The notes beneath the pieces were generated by a model, which saw only the letters and a program-made list of their open reading frames with translations, ran no database searches and had not been told where the DNA came from. Made by a program: the position numbers and the translations under genes. From the NCBI GenBank assembly GCA_037013685.1, contig CM072889.1, forward strand, positions 19,973,976 to 20,037,975: DNA of 64,000 nucleotides, written 5' to 3'. The DNA comes from Acridotheres tristis. Its lineage: Eukaryota > Chordata > Aves > Passeriformes > Sturnidae. Positions 23,694-33,364 of the stretch are shown piece after piece. Numbering within the stretch: position 1 is the first letter of the stretch; each line of letters opens with the position of its first letter.

Positions 23694-23861
23694 TTATGGA
23701 TGACGCTCCCCCTGGCACTCAGGAGTACATTATGTTACGGCAAGATTCCATCCAATCTGCGGAATTAAAGAAAAAAGAGTCCCCTTTTCGTGCTAAGTGT
23801 CACGAAATCTTCTGCTGCCCACTGAAGCAAGTGCACCTCAAAGAGAACACAGAGCCAGAAG
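23694..23861 (+). CDS. Candidate single coding exon, family unknown
   Basis: This is the only stretch that reads like real protein. From the acceptor ACCACAG before 23694 to the donor GAAG/gtttgt after 23861 there are 168 nt, symmetric in phase 1-1. The peptide includes MDDAPPGTQEYIMLRQDS and, near its end, SPFRAKCHEIFCCPLKQ followed by KENTEPE. It is hydrophilic, has a central Lys-rich patch and a Cys-Cys pair flanked by basic residues, as seen in palmitoylated juxtamembrane segments; palmitoylation is inference. A better polypyrimidine tract ends at 23624, and the frame stays open from 23625 (237 nt, also phase 1-1), adding a hydrophobic piece (DLILGLLCSSSNLSS). The ATG at 23696 could instead be a start codon. 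I could not name the gene. The open frame continues past the donor only because the repeats that follow lack stops. Confidence 0.5.
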
Positions 23862-24129
23862 GTTTGTGGTGCTATGGATCCATGTTCTGTTTGTTTGCCG
23901 TGTCCCCGGGTGTGCTGTGTGTCCCCAGCCGTGCACTCGTGTCCCCCTGCTTGCCTGCCGGTGTCCCCGGGGGCCACGGTCACCCGAGCCCCGGGGCTGC
24001 TCCCTGGCCCCGGCTGTGCTGCTTTTCCGGGGTCACTCGAGGCTGTTGGAGCTGCCCTGTGCTCTCACCGTGCCCCGATCCTTGGCTGCCCCAAGCTGCT
24101 TGCTGCTCGCCCAGCCTGGGCCCTTCCCT
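23862..24129. other. Start of the intron after the candidate exon
   Basis: GC-rich unique sequence starting with gtttgt and running into the next minisatellite. Composition changes sharply from exon to intron, with many CCCCGG and GTGTCC words after the donor. Confidence 0.45.
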
Positions 24130-25040
24130 GCCTCTCCTGGACTGCCCTGTGCCCTGGGACTGCCCTGTGCTCCTGGAGATGCCCTGTGCCCTGTGCTCCG
24201 GGACTGCCCTGTGCTCCTGGACTGCCCTGTGCCCTGTGCCCTGTGCCCCGGGACTGCCCTGTGCCCTGTGCTCCTGGACTGCCCTGTGCCCTGTGCTCCT
24301 GGACTGCCCTGTGCCCCGGGACTGCCCTGTGCTCCGGGACTGCCCTGTGCCCTGTGCCCCGGGACTGCCCTGTGCCCTGTGCTCCTGGACTGCCCTGTGC
24401 TCCTGGACTGCCCTGTGCCCTGTGCCCTGTGCCCTGTGCCCTGTGCCCTGTGCCCCTGGACTGCCCTGTGCCCTGTGCCCCGGGACTGCCCTGTGCCCTG
24501 TGCTCCTGGACTGCCCTGTGCCCCGGGACTGCCCTGTGCTCCGGGACTGCCCTGTGCCCTGTGCCCTGTGCCCTGTGCCCTGTGCCCTGTGCTCCTGGAC
24601 TGCCCTGTGCCCCGGGACTGCCCTGTGCCCTGTGCCCTGTGCTTCTGGACTGCCCTGTGCCCCGGGACTGCCCTGTGCCCCGGGACTGCCCTGTGCTCCT
24701 GGACTGCCCTGTGCCCTGTGCCCTGTGCCCTGTGCCCTGTGCCCTGTGCCCCGGGACTGCCCTGTGCCCCTGGACTGCCCTGTGCCCTGTGCCCTGTGCC
24801 CCGGGACTGCCCTGTGCTCCTGGACTGCCCTGTGCCCTGTGCTCCTGGAGCTGCCCTGTGCTCCTGGACTGCCCTGTGCCCTGTGCTCCTGGACTGCCCT
24901 GTGCCCCGGGACTGCCCCGTGCCCTGTGCCCTGTGCTCCTGGAGCTGCCCTGTGTCCTGTTGCCCTGTGCCCCTGGACTGCCCTGTGCCCTGTGCCCTGT
25001 GCTCCTGGAGCTGCCCTGTGTCCCGGGGCTGCTCTGCTCG
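24130..25040. repeat. CCCTGTG-based minisatellite
   Basis: About 900 bp built of CCCTGTG heptamers plus CTCCTGGACTG and CCCCGGGACTG segments, in units of 7, 12, 18, 19 and 24 bp. On the minus strand GGGCACAGGGCACAGGG runs fit a quadruplex pattern with 4-nt loops. Open frames of more than 350 codons cross it in several frames on both strands and are artefacts. Confidence 0.97.
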
Positions 25041-25167
25041 GGGATCCAGCCCTGCCCTCCTCCAGCCTCCTGCACTGAGCTCACGGCAGCTGCTCGGGGC
25101 AGCACGGTGCACTCGGTTTGTAATGCACGCCCGGTTGCATTTTGGGAAATGAAATGCATGCAGAGCA

Positions 25168-25175
25168 GAAAAAAC

Positions 25176-25204
<29 letters not shown>
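25168..25204. repeat. Poly(A) tract
   Basis: A run of more than 30 A, preceded by AAAAAAC. I see no retrocopy structure upstream of it. Confidence 0.95.
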
Positions 25205-25207
<3 letters not shown>

Positions 25208-25227
25208 TGGATTGTTTTCCTTTTCAG

Positions 25228-25238
25228 ATAAAGCAAAG
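25228..25238 (+). CDS. Possible 11-nt microexon
   Basis: TTTTCCTTTTCAG precedes and gtatgg follows the 11 nt ATAAAGCAAAG. Joined to the phase-1 end of the candidate exon at 23861 it would read Asp-Lys-Ala-Lys and leave the next junction in phase 0, with no stop. The flanking 200 bp downstream is AT-rich and non-repetitive. Borders this good occur by chance at some rate, so this is a suggestion only. Confidence 0.2.
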
Positions 25239-26105
25239 GTATGGTCTCTCCTCGTGCTGTGTTTACTGATATGAATTTGCCAATGAGGTGTATCTTCTTC
25301 ATCTAGTGTACATAAGATTAAGCTATTTTAAATTCTATTTCTTAATACTTTCTCTCATTGTTCCATATGTGTTTTGCATTAATGCTTCCTATTCCACATG
25401 GTAAGCCTCTACTTTCTGCATTAGCTCTGGTATCTGCCAAGACAAATAATGCTGCTGCTGGTAGAAGTGTTCTAAGATGAAATATTCAGGGCTGGATTTG
25501 GCCACAATGGTGTCTGCAGGAATGGCAGAGTGAGCAGCTTGGAGTTCTTATCCCAAATCATTTGCATTATTCTCTCTGTAATGATGGGCATCAGTTGCTC
25601 AGCTCTCACTGTTAGCCCAAAATATTTCAGTCAGTTGCTTTCTTCTGTTACATTCCCCAGATTTTGCATGAATGTTCTTTGTACCACCTGTGGGAGAGTT
25701 GTGTCTTTTAAAATGAAAGTATTTTATTAAAATAGCATTTATCATCTCACCAGAAACACTAACTGTGGTACACGTTCTGGTTTAAGGCCTGGGGAGAGGT
25801 TTCTTGTTTCAGTGGTGATGGAACTGAATGTTAAAATGAGAGTTTGAGGAAAGTCCAGTTGTCCTCTCATTCTGGGGCTGACTTGGTAGAAGTTGAGATG
25901 TCATGAGTCAGTGAACAGGAAGGGCAGGTGAATCCTTGAATCTCTTGTCACCTGCCTGGGTTTGTGCTGTTCATGAGTAAATTCTGAGCCCAGGGCTGTT
26001 CCTGTCCAGCTCCCTGGGAAGGTGCTGGCAGCTGAGCTCAGCAGGAAAATCCCATTGCCATGAGCATGAAAGGTGAGCCCTGCACCTCCTCCTGACTGCT
26101 GTGCT
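25239..26105. other. Unique AT-rich sequence, nothing else recognised
   Basis: Single-copy. Its first 250 bp are AT-rich and lie just after the possible microexon. Confidence 0.5.
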
Positions 26106-26174
26106 CTCCCTGAATCCCCTGAATTCCCCGAATTCCCTGAATTCCCCGAATTCCCCGAATTCCCTGAATTCCCC
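26106..26174. repeat. 9-bp repeat (CCCGAATTC)
   Basis: Eight or so copies of CCCGAATTC or CCTGAATTC, giving a GAATTC site every 9 bp. Confidence 0.93.
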
Positions 26175-26262
26175 GTGTGCTGCTGTGGGACTCCAGCAGC
26201 AGCTCCTGGCTGTTCCCGTGGAATCTGCACTGGCACCTGGATTCCTGCAGAGCAGGAGCTGG

Positions 26263-26545
26263 GCTGATGGTTCCAGGGAGAGAATCACCAATTTACACCT
26301 GAGGATTTCAGTGACCGAATCACCAGTTCATACCTGATGGTTCCAGGGAGAGAATCACCGATTTACACCTGAGGATTTCAGTGACCGAATCACCAGTTCA
26401 TACCTGATGCTTCCAGGGAGAGAATCACCGATTTACACCTGAGGATTTCAGTGACTCAATCACCAATTTACACCTGAGGATTCCAGTGACCGAATCACCA
26501 ATTCACCCCTGATGGTCCCAGTGAGCAAATCCCCAGTTCACACCT
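26263..26545. repeat. About 70-bp minisatellite of two related half units
   Basis: Units pair CCTGATGGTTCCAGGGAGAG with CCTGAGGATTTCAGTGACC, each followed by AATCACC and a TTTACA or TTCATA segment. There are about three and a half full units, the last ones diverged. Confidence 0.9.
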
Positions 26546-28005
26546 GGCCTGTCCAAGAGGAGCCAGGAGAGCAGAGCAGTGCTGAGCCTTTTCTCTGCAG
26601 TCTGCAGGGACAGGATTTGGTTCAGTGCTGGGGAATTTGGGATGTGCTGGGGAAGGCTGGAGCAGTGCAGGTTCTGGGCAGCACCAGGAGTTGTTCAGGA
26701 GTTGTTCCTGTCGTGTTCTCCCTAAATCTGCAGTGCCTGTGTCACTGCTGCCTCCATGGCACTCCTACTCATCCTCAGGGAGATGTTTGGCTCTCAGAGG
26801 AAGGTTTGTCACCTTTTATTGCCTGCACAAGGATGGATGAGTGTCTCTTCCCAGGAGTGTTGCATTCCCAGACAGGCACCAGGAGCTGTGGCCACGCTGG
26901 TTTTCCTGTCACCACCCGAGGAAATGGGAGCTCAGTTTTTGCTGTTGTGGGATCCCTCTGAGAGATGCTGTCTCTGGCACGGGAGGGAGAATATCTGAGA
27001 ATATCTGATCAGGAATCCTCTGTTGTAGCTCAGGTTGCCTGGGCTGCTTTCTGTTTTTCTTCAGGCCCTGTGAATTGCTTGGCAGTGGTGTTAGATCCTC
27101 TGGAAGTCTGATGGGAGCATCCTGTGGGTTGTTGGCATGAGGCTTGAGCAGTTCTGGTTGTGAGGTGATCTGAGCTGTGCTTTCCATGGGAGTTAATGGA
27201 GTGGCTGAAACAAATCCTGGCAGAAATCCCTTCCAGTGTGAGCCCAGCAGCTAACAGCTCGCTTGTGCTGTTAGGATAAAGGAAAAGGAATGTTTAAACT
27301 TGTTACTGTGACATAAATTACACATTTTTGAGGGTACTGGAAGGTATGACAACTAGGAAGCTGTTAGCAACCTTCTCCAAGTAAAATGTCATAATGGAAG
27401 TTTCATGGAAAATTGCAGACTTGGAAGAGTCTGCAGAGTATAAAAATGGATTTTTTAATCTGCTGAATGGTGGCATGGGAGCACAGATAAAGCCTGTGTG
27501 TTTCTGATTTGCCACCCTTTTGTTTAGATGATGGATTTCTCTGCAGCTTTAACCACTTTGGTACAGGGTAGTGCCTGGGGAGCCTCATTTATCACTTGAG
27601 GATTTGGACTCGCTGGGCATGCAGGTAAAAGGTTTTCCAGGCTGTCTGTGGGGGTGTTTGGGGAATGTTCAGTGCTACTCCATCATTTATCATATCCTGG
27701 GCCTATTTCTAAAAGCAGAAGTGGGAAGGAGAAAATGAGATCCATGTTTCCTAAATTAGAAATTCCTTGGTTTCCTGCTCTTTCCCCCACACCTGCAGCC
27801 TCACCTTTATGGCCAATGCACTGAGGAGAGCAGGTCCAGGGCAGTTGTGTGGTACCTGCAGGGCTCAGGTGAGGGGGAGCAGCAGAGATGTCCAGGATGA
27901 GCTGTGCCCCAGGGCAGACTCCTGAGCTCAGGTGGCTGCTGCCCTCCCTGCTGCCCTGGGGCCGTGCAGGAGCTGAGCTTTGTTCTGCATCTCCAGCTCC
28001 GTGTG
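26546..28005. other. Unique sequence, nothing recognised
   Basis: Single-copy, mixed composition. No exon or element is supported. Confidence 0.5.
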
Positions 28006-28007
28006 GC

Positions 28008-29128
28008 CAAAGCCATTGCAGGGTCACAGTGCCGGGGTCTCAGAGCCATTGCAGGGTCACAGGGTCTCAGAGCCATTGCAGGGTCACAGTGTTGGGGTCT
28101 CAGAGCCATTGCAGGGTCACAGTGTGGGGTCTCAGAGCCATTGCAGGGTCACAGGGTCTCAGAGCCATTGCAGGGTCACAGTGTTGGGGTCTCAGAGCCA
28201 TTGCAGGGTCACAGTGTTGGGGTCTCAGAGCCATTGCAGGGTCACAGTGCCGGGGTCTCAGAGCCATTGCAGGGTCACAGTGTTGGGGTCTCAGAGCCAT
28301 TGCAGGGTCACAGGGTCTCAGAGCCATTGCAGGGTCACAGTGTCTCAGAGCCATTGCAGGGTCACAGTGCCGGGGTCTCAGAGCCATTGCAGGGTCACAG
28401 TGCCGGGGTCTCAGAGCCATTGCAGGGTCACAGTGTTGGGGTCTCAGAGCCATTGCAGGGTCACAGGGTCTCAGAGCCATTGCAGGGTCACAGTGTCGGG
28501 GTCTCAGAGCCATTGCAGGGGTCACAGTGTTGGGGTCTCAGAGCCATTGCAGGGTCACAGGGTCTCAGAGCCATTGCAGGGTCACAGTGTCTCAGAGCCA
28601 TTGCAGGGGTCACAGTGTTGGGGTCTCAGAGCCATTGCTGGGTCACAGTGTTGGGGTCTCAGAGCCATTGCAGGGTCACAGTGCCGGGGTCTCAGAGCCA
28701 TTGCAGGGTCACAGTGTGGGGTCTCAGAGCCATTGCAGGGTCACAGGGTCTCAGAGCCATTGCAGGGTCACAGTGCCGGGGTCTCAGAGCCATTGCAGGG
28801 TCACAGTGTTGGGGTCTCAGAGCCATTGCAGGGTCACAGTGTTGGGGTCTCAGAGCCATTGCAGGGTCACAGGGTCTCAGAGCCATTGCAGGGTCACAGT
28901 GTGGGGTCTCAGAGCCATTGCAGGGTCACAGTGTCTCAGAGCCATTGCAGGGTCACAGGGTCTCAGAGCCATTGCAGGGTCACAGTGTCACAGGGTCTCA
29001 GAGCCATTGCAGGGTCACAGGGTCTCAGAGCCATTGCAGGGTCACAGTGTTGGGGTCTCAGAGCCATTGCAGGGTCACAGTGTCGGGGTCTCAGAGCCAT
29101 TGCAGGGTCACAGTGTGGGGTCTCAGAG
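28008..29128. repeat. 27-33 bp minisatellite (TCAGAGCCATTGCAGGGTCA)
   Basis: About 36 copies of a very uniform core (TCTCAGAGCCATTGCAGG, then GTCACAG). Units differ almost only in the linker: none, TGT, TGTGG, TGTTGG, TGCCGG or TGTCGG. Some units carry an extra G (CAGGGGTCACAG). Reading frames of more than 450 codons cross it in all three plus-strand frames and are artefacts. Confidence 0.98.
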
Positions 29129-30300
29129 GAGCAGCTCAGGCAGAGCTGCCATCCTTACCTGGCTGCTGCTCCCGTGGCTCTGGGCATTGCTCACAGCTGC
29201 CTCCACGCAGCAGCAAAACCCAGAGAGTTTTTGGAGCTTCCCTCGAGGCAGGAATGCAGTGCCAGCAGCACAAGGGCCATCTCAAGTGCATTTTGCAGCT
29301 ATTTGTTCTCTTAAATAGTTTAAACATAAGCTGCTGCTGCTTTCTGTATAAAACATGGTTACATAAAAAGGAGTCAGCTCCTGGAAAACTAATTTGAGTT
29401 GTATTATTACATCCAGGGAAGGGAATAAAATGAGAGAAATGTTTTTAAAAAGCACCCATTGGTTAGTCACAGTCACACAGTCAAGAGTCTTGGACACTTG
29501 CCCATAGCTCTGTTTTCGTGTGGGATTTTTTTTGCCTTTTTCTATTTCTTTTTTTTGGTAACATTTAGTCTCCCTCTGGGCATACATAACCTTTTTACAC
29601 AGAAAGGCAGACAAGCATGGCAAAATACGTATTGGGGATGGGGAGAGGGAAATCTGGGCTAGCAGCTGGTAATGAGGAGAGGCAGCTTTCCTCAACCTCC
29701 AGGAAATCTGATTAGATAGGAAATGTTAAGGATGCTAATGTGAAAAAAGCTGCTCTGTGGTTGCCCTTGACAATGGCTCGTTGCCTTCATCCCTGGCAGT
29801 GGGGTGAGTGCAGAGCCAGCCTGGGCTGAGCAGAGGGAGGATGTTCAGACACATTTTGTGGATCTCCCCCTAGCCCGTGTGTGACTTCTGCCACCACAGA
29901 AATCAGCAGAATAACCATTGGCAATGTGGAGCCTCTCTGCTGTGTGCAGAGTGTCCCTCTGGTGCCCCCAGCATCGTGGCCCCACTACAGCCCTGTCATT
30001 GGCACTCTAATTATATCCTTTTCTTCTGTTCTAAATCAGCCCTATTAGCCCTGCTGGCTCCTTTCATTATGCTAATGCTCGTGTATTTCTGCAGTTTAGA
30101 GGAGAAAAGGAAAGGAGAAGGGGGAGGAGAACTGTGTTTGGAATCAGAGAATTGTGAGAGGTTTTTAAACTTTATGTATTGTTCAGAACTAAAAATGACT
30201 TTGTGTTCCAGTGAGGAATAATGAAGATGAGCCACATGGAAGAGGCACAACGTGCAGGACATTGAGGCACAGTGGGACCCCAGTTCAGCACCTGTGCTGT
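29129..30300. other. Unique sequence, nothing recognised
   Basis: Single-copy. An open frame at 29877-30221 with scattered cysteines and a hydrophobic run has no splice or family support. Confidence 0.5.
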
Positions 30301-30305
30301 GGGTC

Positions 30306-30541
30306 CCTGAGCCTTCTCAGGTGGAACCTTGAGGCTCAGGTGGAACCTTTAGGCTCAGATGGAACCTTTAGGCTCAGGTTTGACCTTTAGGCTCAGATGG
30401 AACCTTTAGGCTCAGGTGGAACCTTGAGGCTCAGGTGGAACCTTTAGGCTCAGGTTTGACCTTTAGGCTCAGATGGAACCTTTAGGCTCAGGTTTGACCT
30501 TTAGACTCAGGTTTGACCTTTAGGCTCAGGTTTAACCTTGA
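30306..30541. repeat. 19-bp minisatellite (AACCTTTAGGCTCAGRTGG)
   Basis: About 12 units. CTTTAGGCTCAG is constant; the rest alternates between ATGGAAC, GTGGAAC and GTTTGAC. Confidence 0.95.
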
Positions 30542-31055
30542 GCCTGGCCCAGGTGCAGGAGGAGCCCCTGGTTCCTGTGCTCTTCCTGGAACTCCATCCC
30601 TTGGACACTGAACTCACCACATTTCACACTTGTCCTCATTTCAGTGCAGTGTTTGCTCTTGCCATGTAACCCTTTCCTGCTGAGCAGTGTCTCCTGCTGG
30701 TGGTGCTGGCTCCTGAGCCCCCCTCACTGCCCCTGTCCTCAGCACAGCCTTGTTCTGGGTTCTGCTTTTCCCTGCCCCTCTCAGCTCCTCCTGGGGGATG
30801 TGGAGCTTTTCCCTCACCTCATTCCCAGGTTCTGGCACTGGCAGGAAGCAGCTGAGCAGTGCCTAAGCCTTCCCCAGTACTGAATGAAATCAGAACGAAA
30901 TCCTAAATCCTGCCTGTCTGGGTGCTGTGCAGTTGCTGCAGCTGTGGGACCACATCTGGGTGAGGGATGAGCTAAAGGCAGGGACAGAAACCAAAGGGCT
31001 GGAGCTGCCACCAGTATAATGGCTTTTCCCCCAGAAAGAAACCATCTTGGACTGG
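30542..31055. other. Unique spacer, nothing recognised
   Basis: GC-rich single-copy sequence between two minisatellites. Confidence 0.5.
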
Positions 31056-31059
31056 AGTG

Positions 31060-31494
31060 ATGTCCTGGTAATCTCCTGTTTTGGGGGTTGGGGTGTCCTG
31101 GTAATCTCCTGTTTTGGGGGTTGGGGTGTCCTGGTAATCTCCTGTTTTGGGGGTTGGGGTGTCCTGGTAATCTCCTGTTTTGGGGGGTTGGGGTGTCCTG
31201 GTAATCTCCTGTTTTGGGGTTCTGGGGTGTCCTGGTAATCTCCTGTTTTGGGGGGTTGGGGTGTCCTGGTAATCTCCTGTTTTGGGGGGTTGGGGTGTCC
31301 TGGTAATCTCCTGTTTTGGGGGGTTGGGGTGTCCTGGTAATCTCCTGTTTTGGGGGTTGGGGTGTCCTGGTAATCTCCTGTTTTGGGGGGTTAGGGATGT
31401 CCTGGTAATCTCCTGTTTTGGGGGATTGGGGTGTCCTGGTAATCTCCTGTTTTGGGGGTTGGGGTGTCCTGGTAATCTCCTGTTTTGGGGGCTG
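31060..31494. repeat. 32-bp minisatellite with TTTTGGGGG runs
   Basis: About 14 units: GTCCTGGTAATCTCCTG, then TTTTGGGGGTTGGGGT. Units differ by one G or by TTAGGG, TTCTGG and ATTGGG changes. The TTTTGGGG core looks like some protist telomere repeats, but here it is spaced by 17 bp of unrelated sequence. Confidence 0.97.
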
Positions 31495-33225
31495 GGGCAG
31501 TGCTGAGCCTGCACTCTGCCTCAGAAGCTCAGAACATCCCTCAGGACAGCTCAGTCCTGCCCATGGCTGAGCCCTCCTGCCCTGATCCTCCAAGGCCTTT
31601 AAGCTCGAGATTAACTTTAAGCACGAGTGCTCCCAGCAGAGTCACAGGGCTGGGAGGTGTTTAATGAGCTTACCTGAACACAGGCTGGGCCTGGCTCAGG
31701 TTCAGGCTCAGACAGTGCAAATCCAGAGTAATTCCACCAAAATCCAAGATTTCCTCAATATTTACTTGTCTGCAAATGAGATCAGAACCCCCTCGAATGG
31801 TTCAGTTTGATTTCTTCTTTTCTCCCTCCCCCTGCAGTTACTGTGGCCCTTCTTGGCACAGTGATTCATGGTTGAACATGCAAGCCATCACAGGCGTCCT
31901 GAGCAGCAGAGAATTTAATGTATCCATTTATAAAGAGGGAAGAGAAGGATTTGATTCTCAAATACTGCTCAGGAAGAGCAGCAGTACCAGAGCCTGAGCA
32001 CCTGAGCACAGGTACTGAGCTGGCAGCTCTGGGGGTGTGGGCAGAGCCTTCTGTGTGCTCACAGCATCTGGAAACAGCAGAGCTTGGTGTGTTGGCCACA
32101 CTCAGCTCTGAGAATGGTGTGGCTGGAGGAAATGAAGATCAAACGCCAATAACAAAGCGAGCTGGTAATGAATGGTTGGTTTATTGACCTGGGTTTCCTG
32201 CTGGTAGAATCCAGAGGTGCAGCTGTGAGTGTGATAGTGCAGTTGGTAGCCAGATCTGCACTCTGTGGCATTGGAAAAGCCAAAGTCCTGGCATTAGGAG
32301 CAGTTGTAGAACTTTTATTTCATTGTGATTATTTTTAATTCTCAAACTGGACCTGACCTTGCCCCTGAGCAGGTCATGGCAACCCAAAAAGAAATCTCTT
32401 ACCTTACCTGTGTACCCTTGGAGAGAAATCTTTTATCTGTGCCTTTTGCTGTTTTGTTCTTATCTCAAAGTAAATATTCACTATGGAGACAGTATCTGGC
32501 ACTTAGCATAGCTGAACTGGGACATTTAGACCAAATGAGTCACCCTGATATTCTTTTCTCATCTCATCTTTAAAGGACTCTGAGATCTTCAAAGAGTGTT
32601 CCTTGTGTGGAGGAAGGCCTTTGTCTTGCTGCTTTTGCATCCCATGACTCTCCTGAGGAAGCATCAGGCTTCCTTCTCCAGTCTGTCCCCGTTTTCAATC
32701 AGGAGATGCAGTTCTGTATTAATAATGAAGATTTTCTTTGTGCCTCTCTCAGCTACACAGCCCCTGGTAATTATTGCACAGCCCTTCATCAGTGGCAATG
32801 CCTGCACCGTGCAAACACTGAGTGCCTTTGGGCTGGGATCATGGCAAATCTTCCAGCATGTCCTAGGTTAGGCTGAGTCTAAAGGAGGAGGAGTTCGGGT
32901 GTCCAGCTGTCAGTGCAGAGCTGTTTCCTTCGGTTCCCTGTTCCTTGGATTACCTGGTCAAGGTGATCAGGCACAGGAGGCACACCAGGCAAGGCAGGGA
33001 GCAGCAGAGCTGCCCTGCCCACACCTGAGCACTGGAACTGCTCACAGGTAGCTCAGGTAGATAATGGTCTGTGGTTCCCAGTGCAGGCTCAGCTCAGCCC
33101 AGTCCTAACTCAGGGCTTTCTGCTCTGCCTCCCATCAGCAGCTGCTGCCTCTGAGGGCACAAAAAACCCAGCAAGGGTCAGCAGAGCCTGGCAGGCTGCT
33201 CCTGTCCTGGATTGTCTGGAGAAGA
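31495..33225. other. Unique sequence with one weak exon-like spot
   Basis: At 31810-31838 a pyrimidine tract ends in CCCCCTGCAG, a good acceptor, followed by an open frame to 31997, but no clear donor or recognisable peptide follows. The rest is single-copy and unremarkable. Confidence 0.45.
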
Positions 33226-33227
33226 AG

Positions 33228-33364
33228 ATCTCACCTGGGGCTCAGTCTAACCTGGGGCTCAGTCTAATTTAGGGCTCAGTCTAACCTGGGGCTCAGTCAC
33301 ACCTGGGGCTCAGTCTCACCTGGGGCTCAGTCTCACCTGGAGCTCAGTCACACCTGGGGCTCAT
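33228..33364. repeat. 16-18 bp minisatellite (CCTGGGGCTCAGTCTAA)
   Basis: About eight units; endings vary between TCTAA, TCACA and TCTCA. Confidence 0.92.

Noticed and set aside
25168..25204. Poly(A) tail of a retrocopy.
   Set aside because: The sequence before it is unique and minisatellite DNA, with no spliced gene copy or target duplication visible.
23874..25274. Open frames of 350-530 codons on both strands over the CCCTGTG array.
   Set aside because: Repeat artefact. The believable coding part ends at the donor after 23861.
27888..29397. Three overlapping plus-strand open frames of 444-497 codons.
   Set aside because: All three frames are open because the 27-33 bp unit has no stop. 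Real coding DNA does not keep all three frames open with the same repeat peptide.
29877..30221. A 114-codon frame with CDFCHH and a hydrophobic run.
   Set aside because: The cysteines do not form a known zinc-binding spacing that continues, and splice borders are missing.
31060..31494. Interstitial telomere.
   Set aside because: Vertebrate telomeres are TTAGGG repeats. Here TTTTGGGG is part of a longer 32-bp unit.
31839..31997. Open frame after a good acceptor (CCCCCTGCAG).
   Set aside because: The peptide is not recognisable and there is no convincing donor before the stop.
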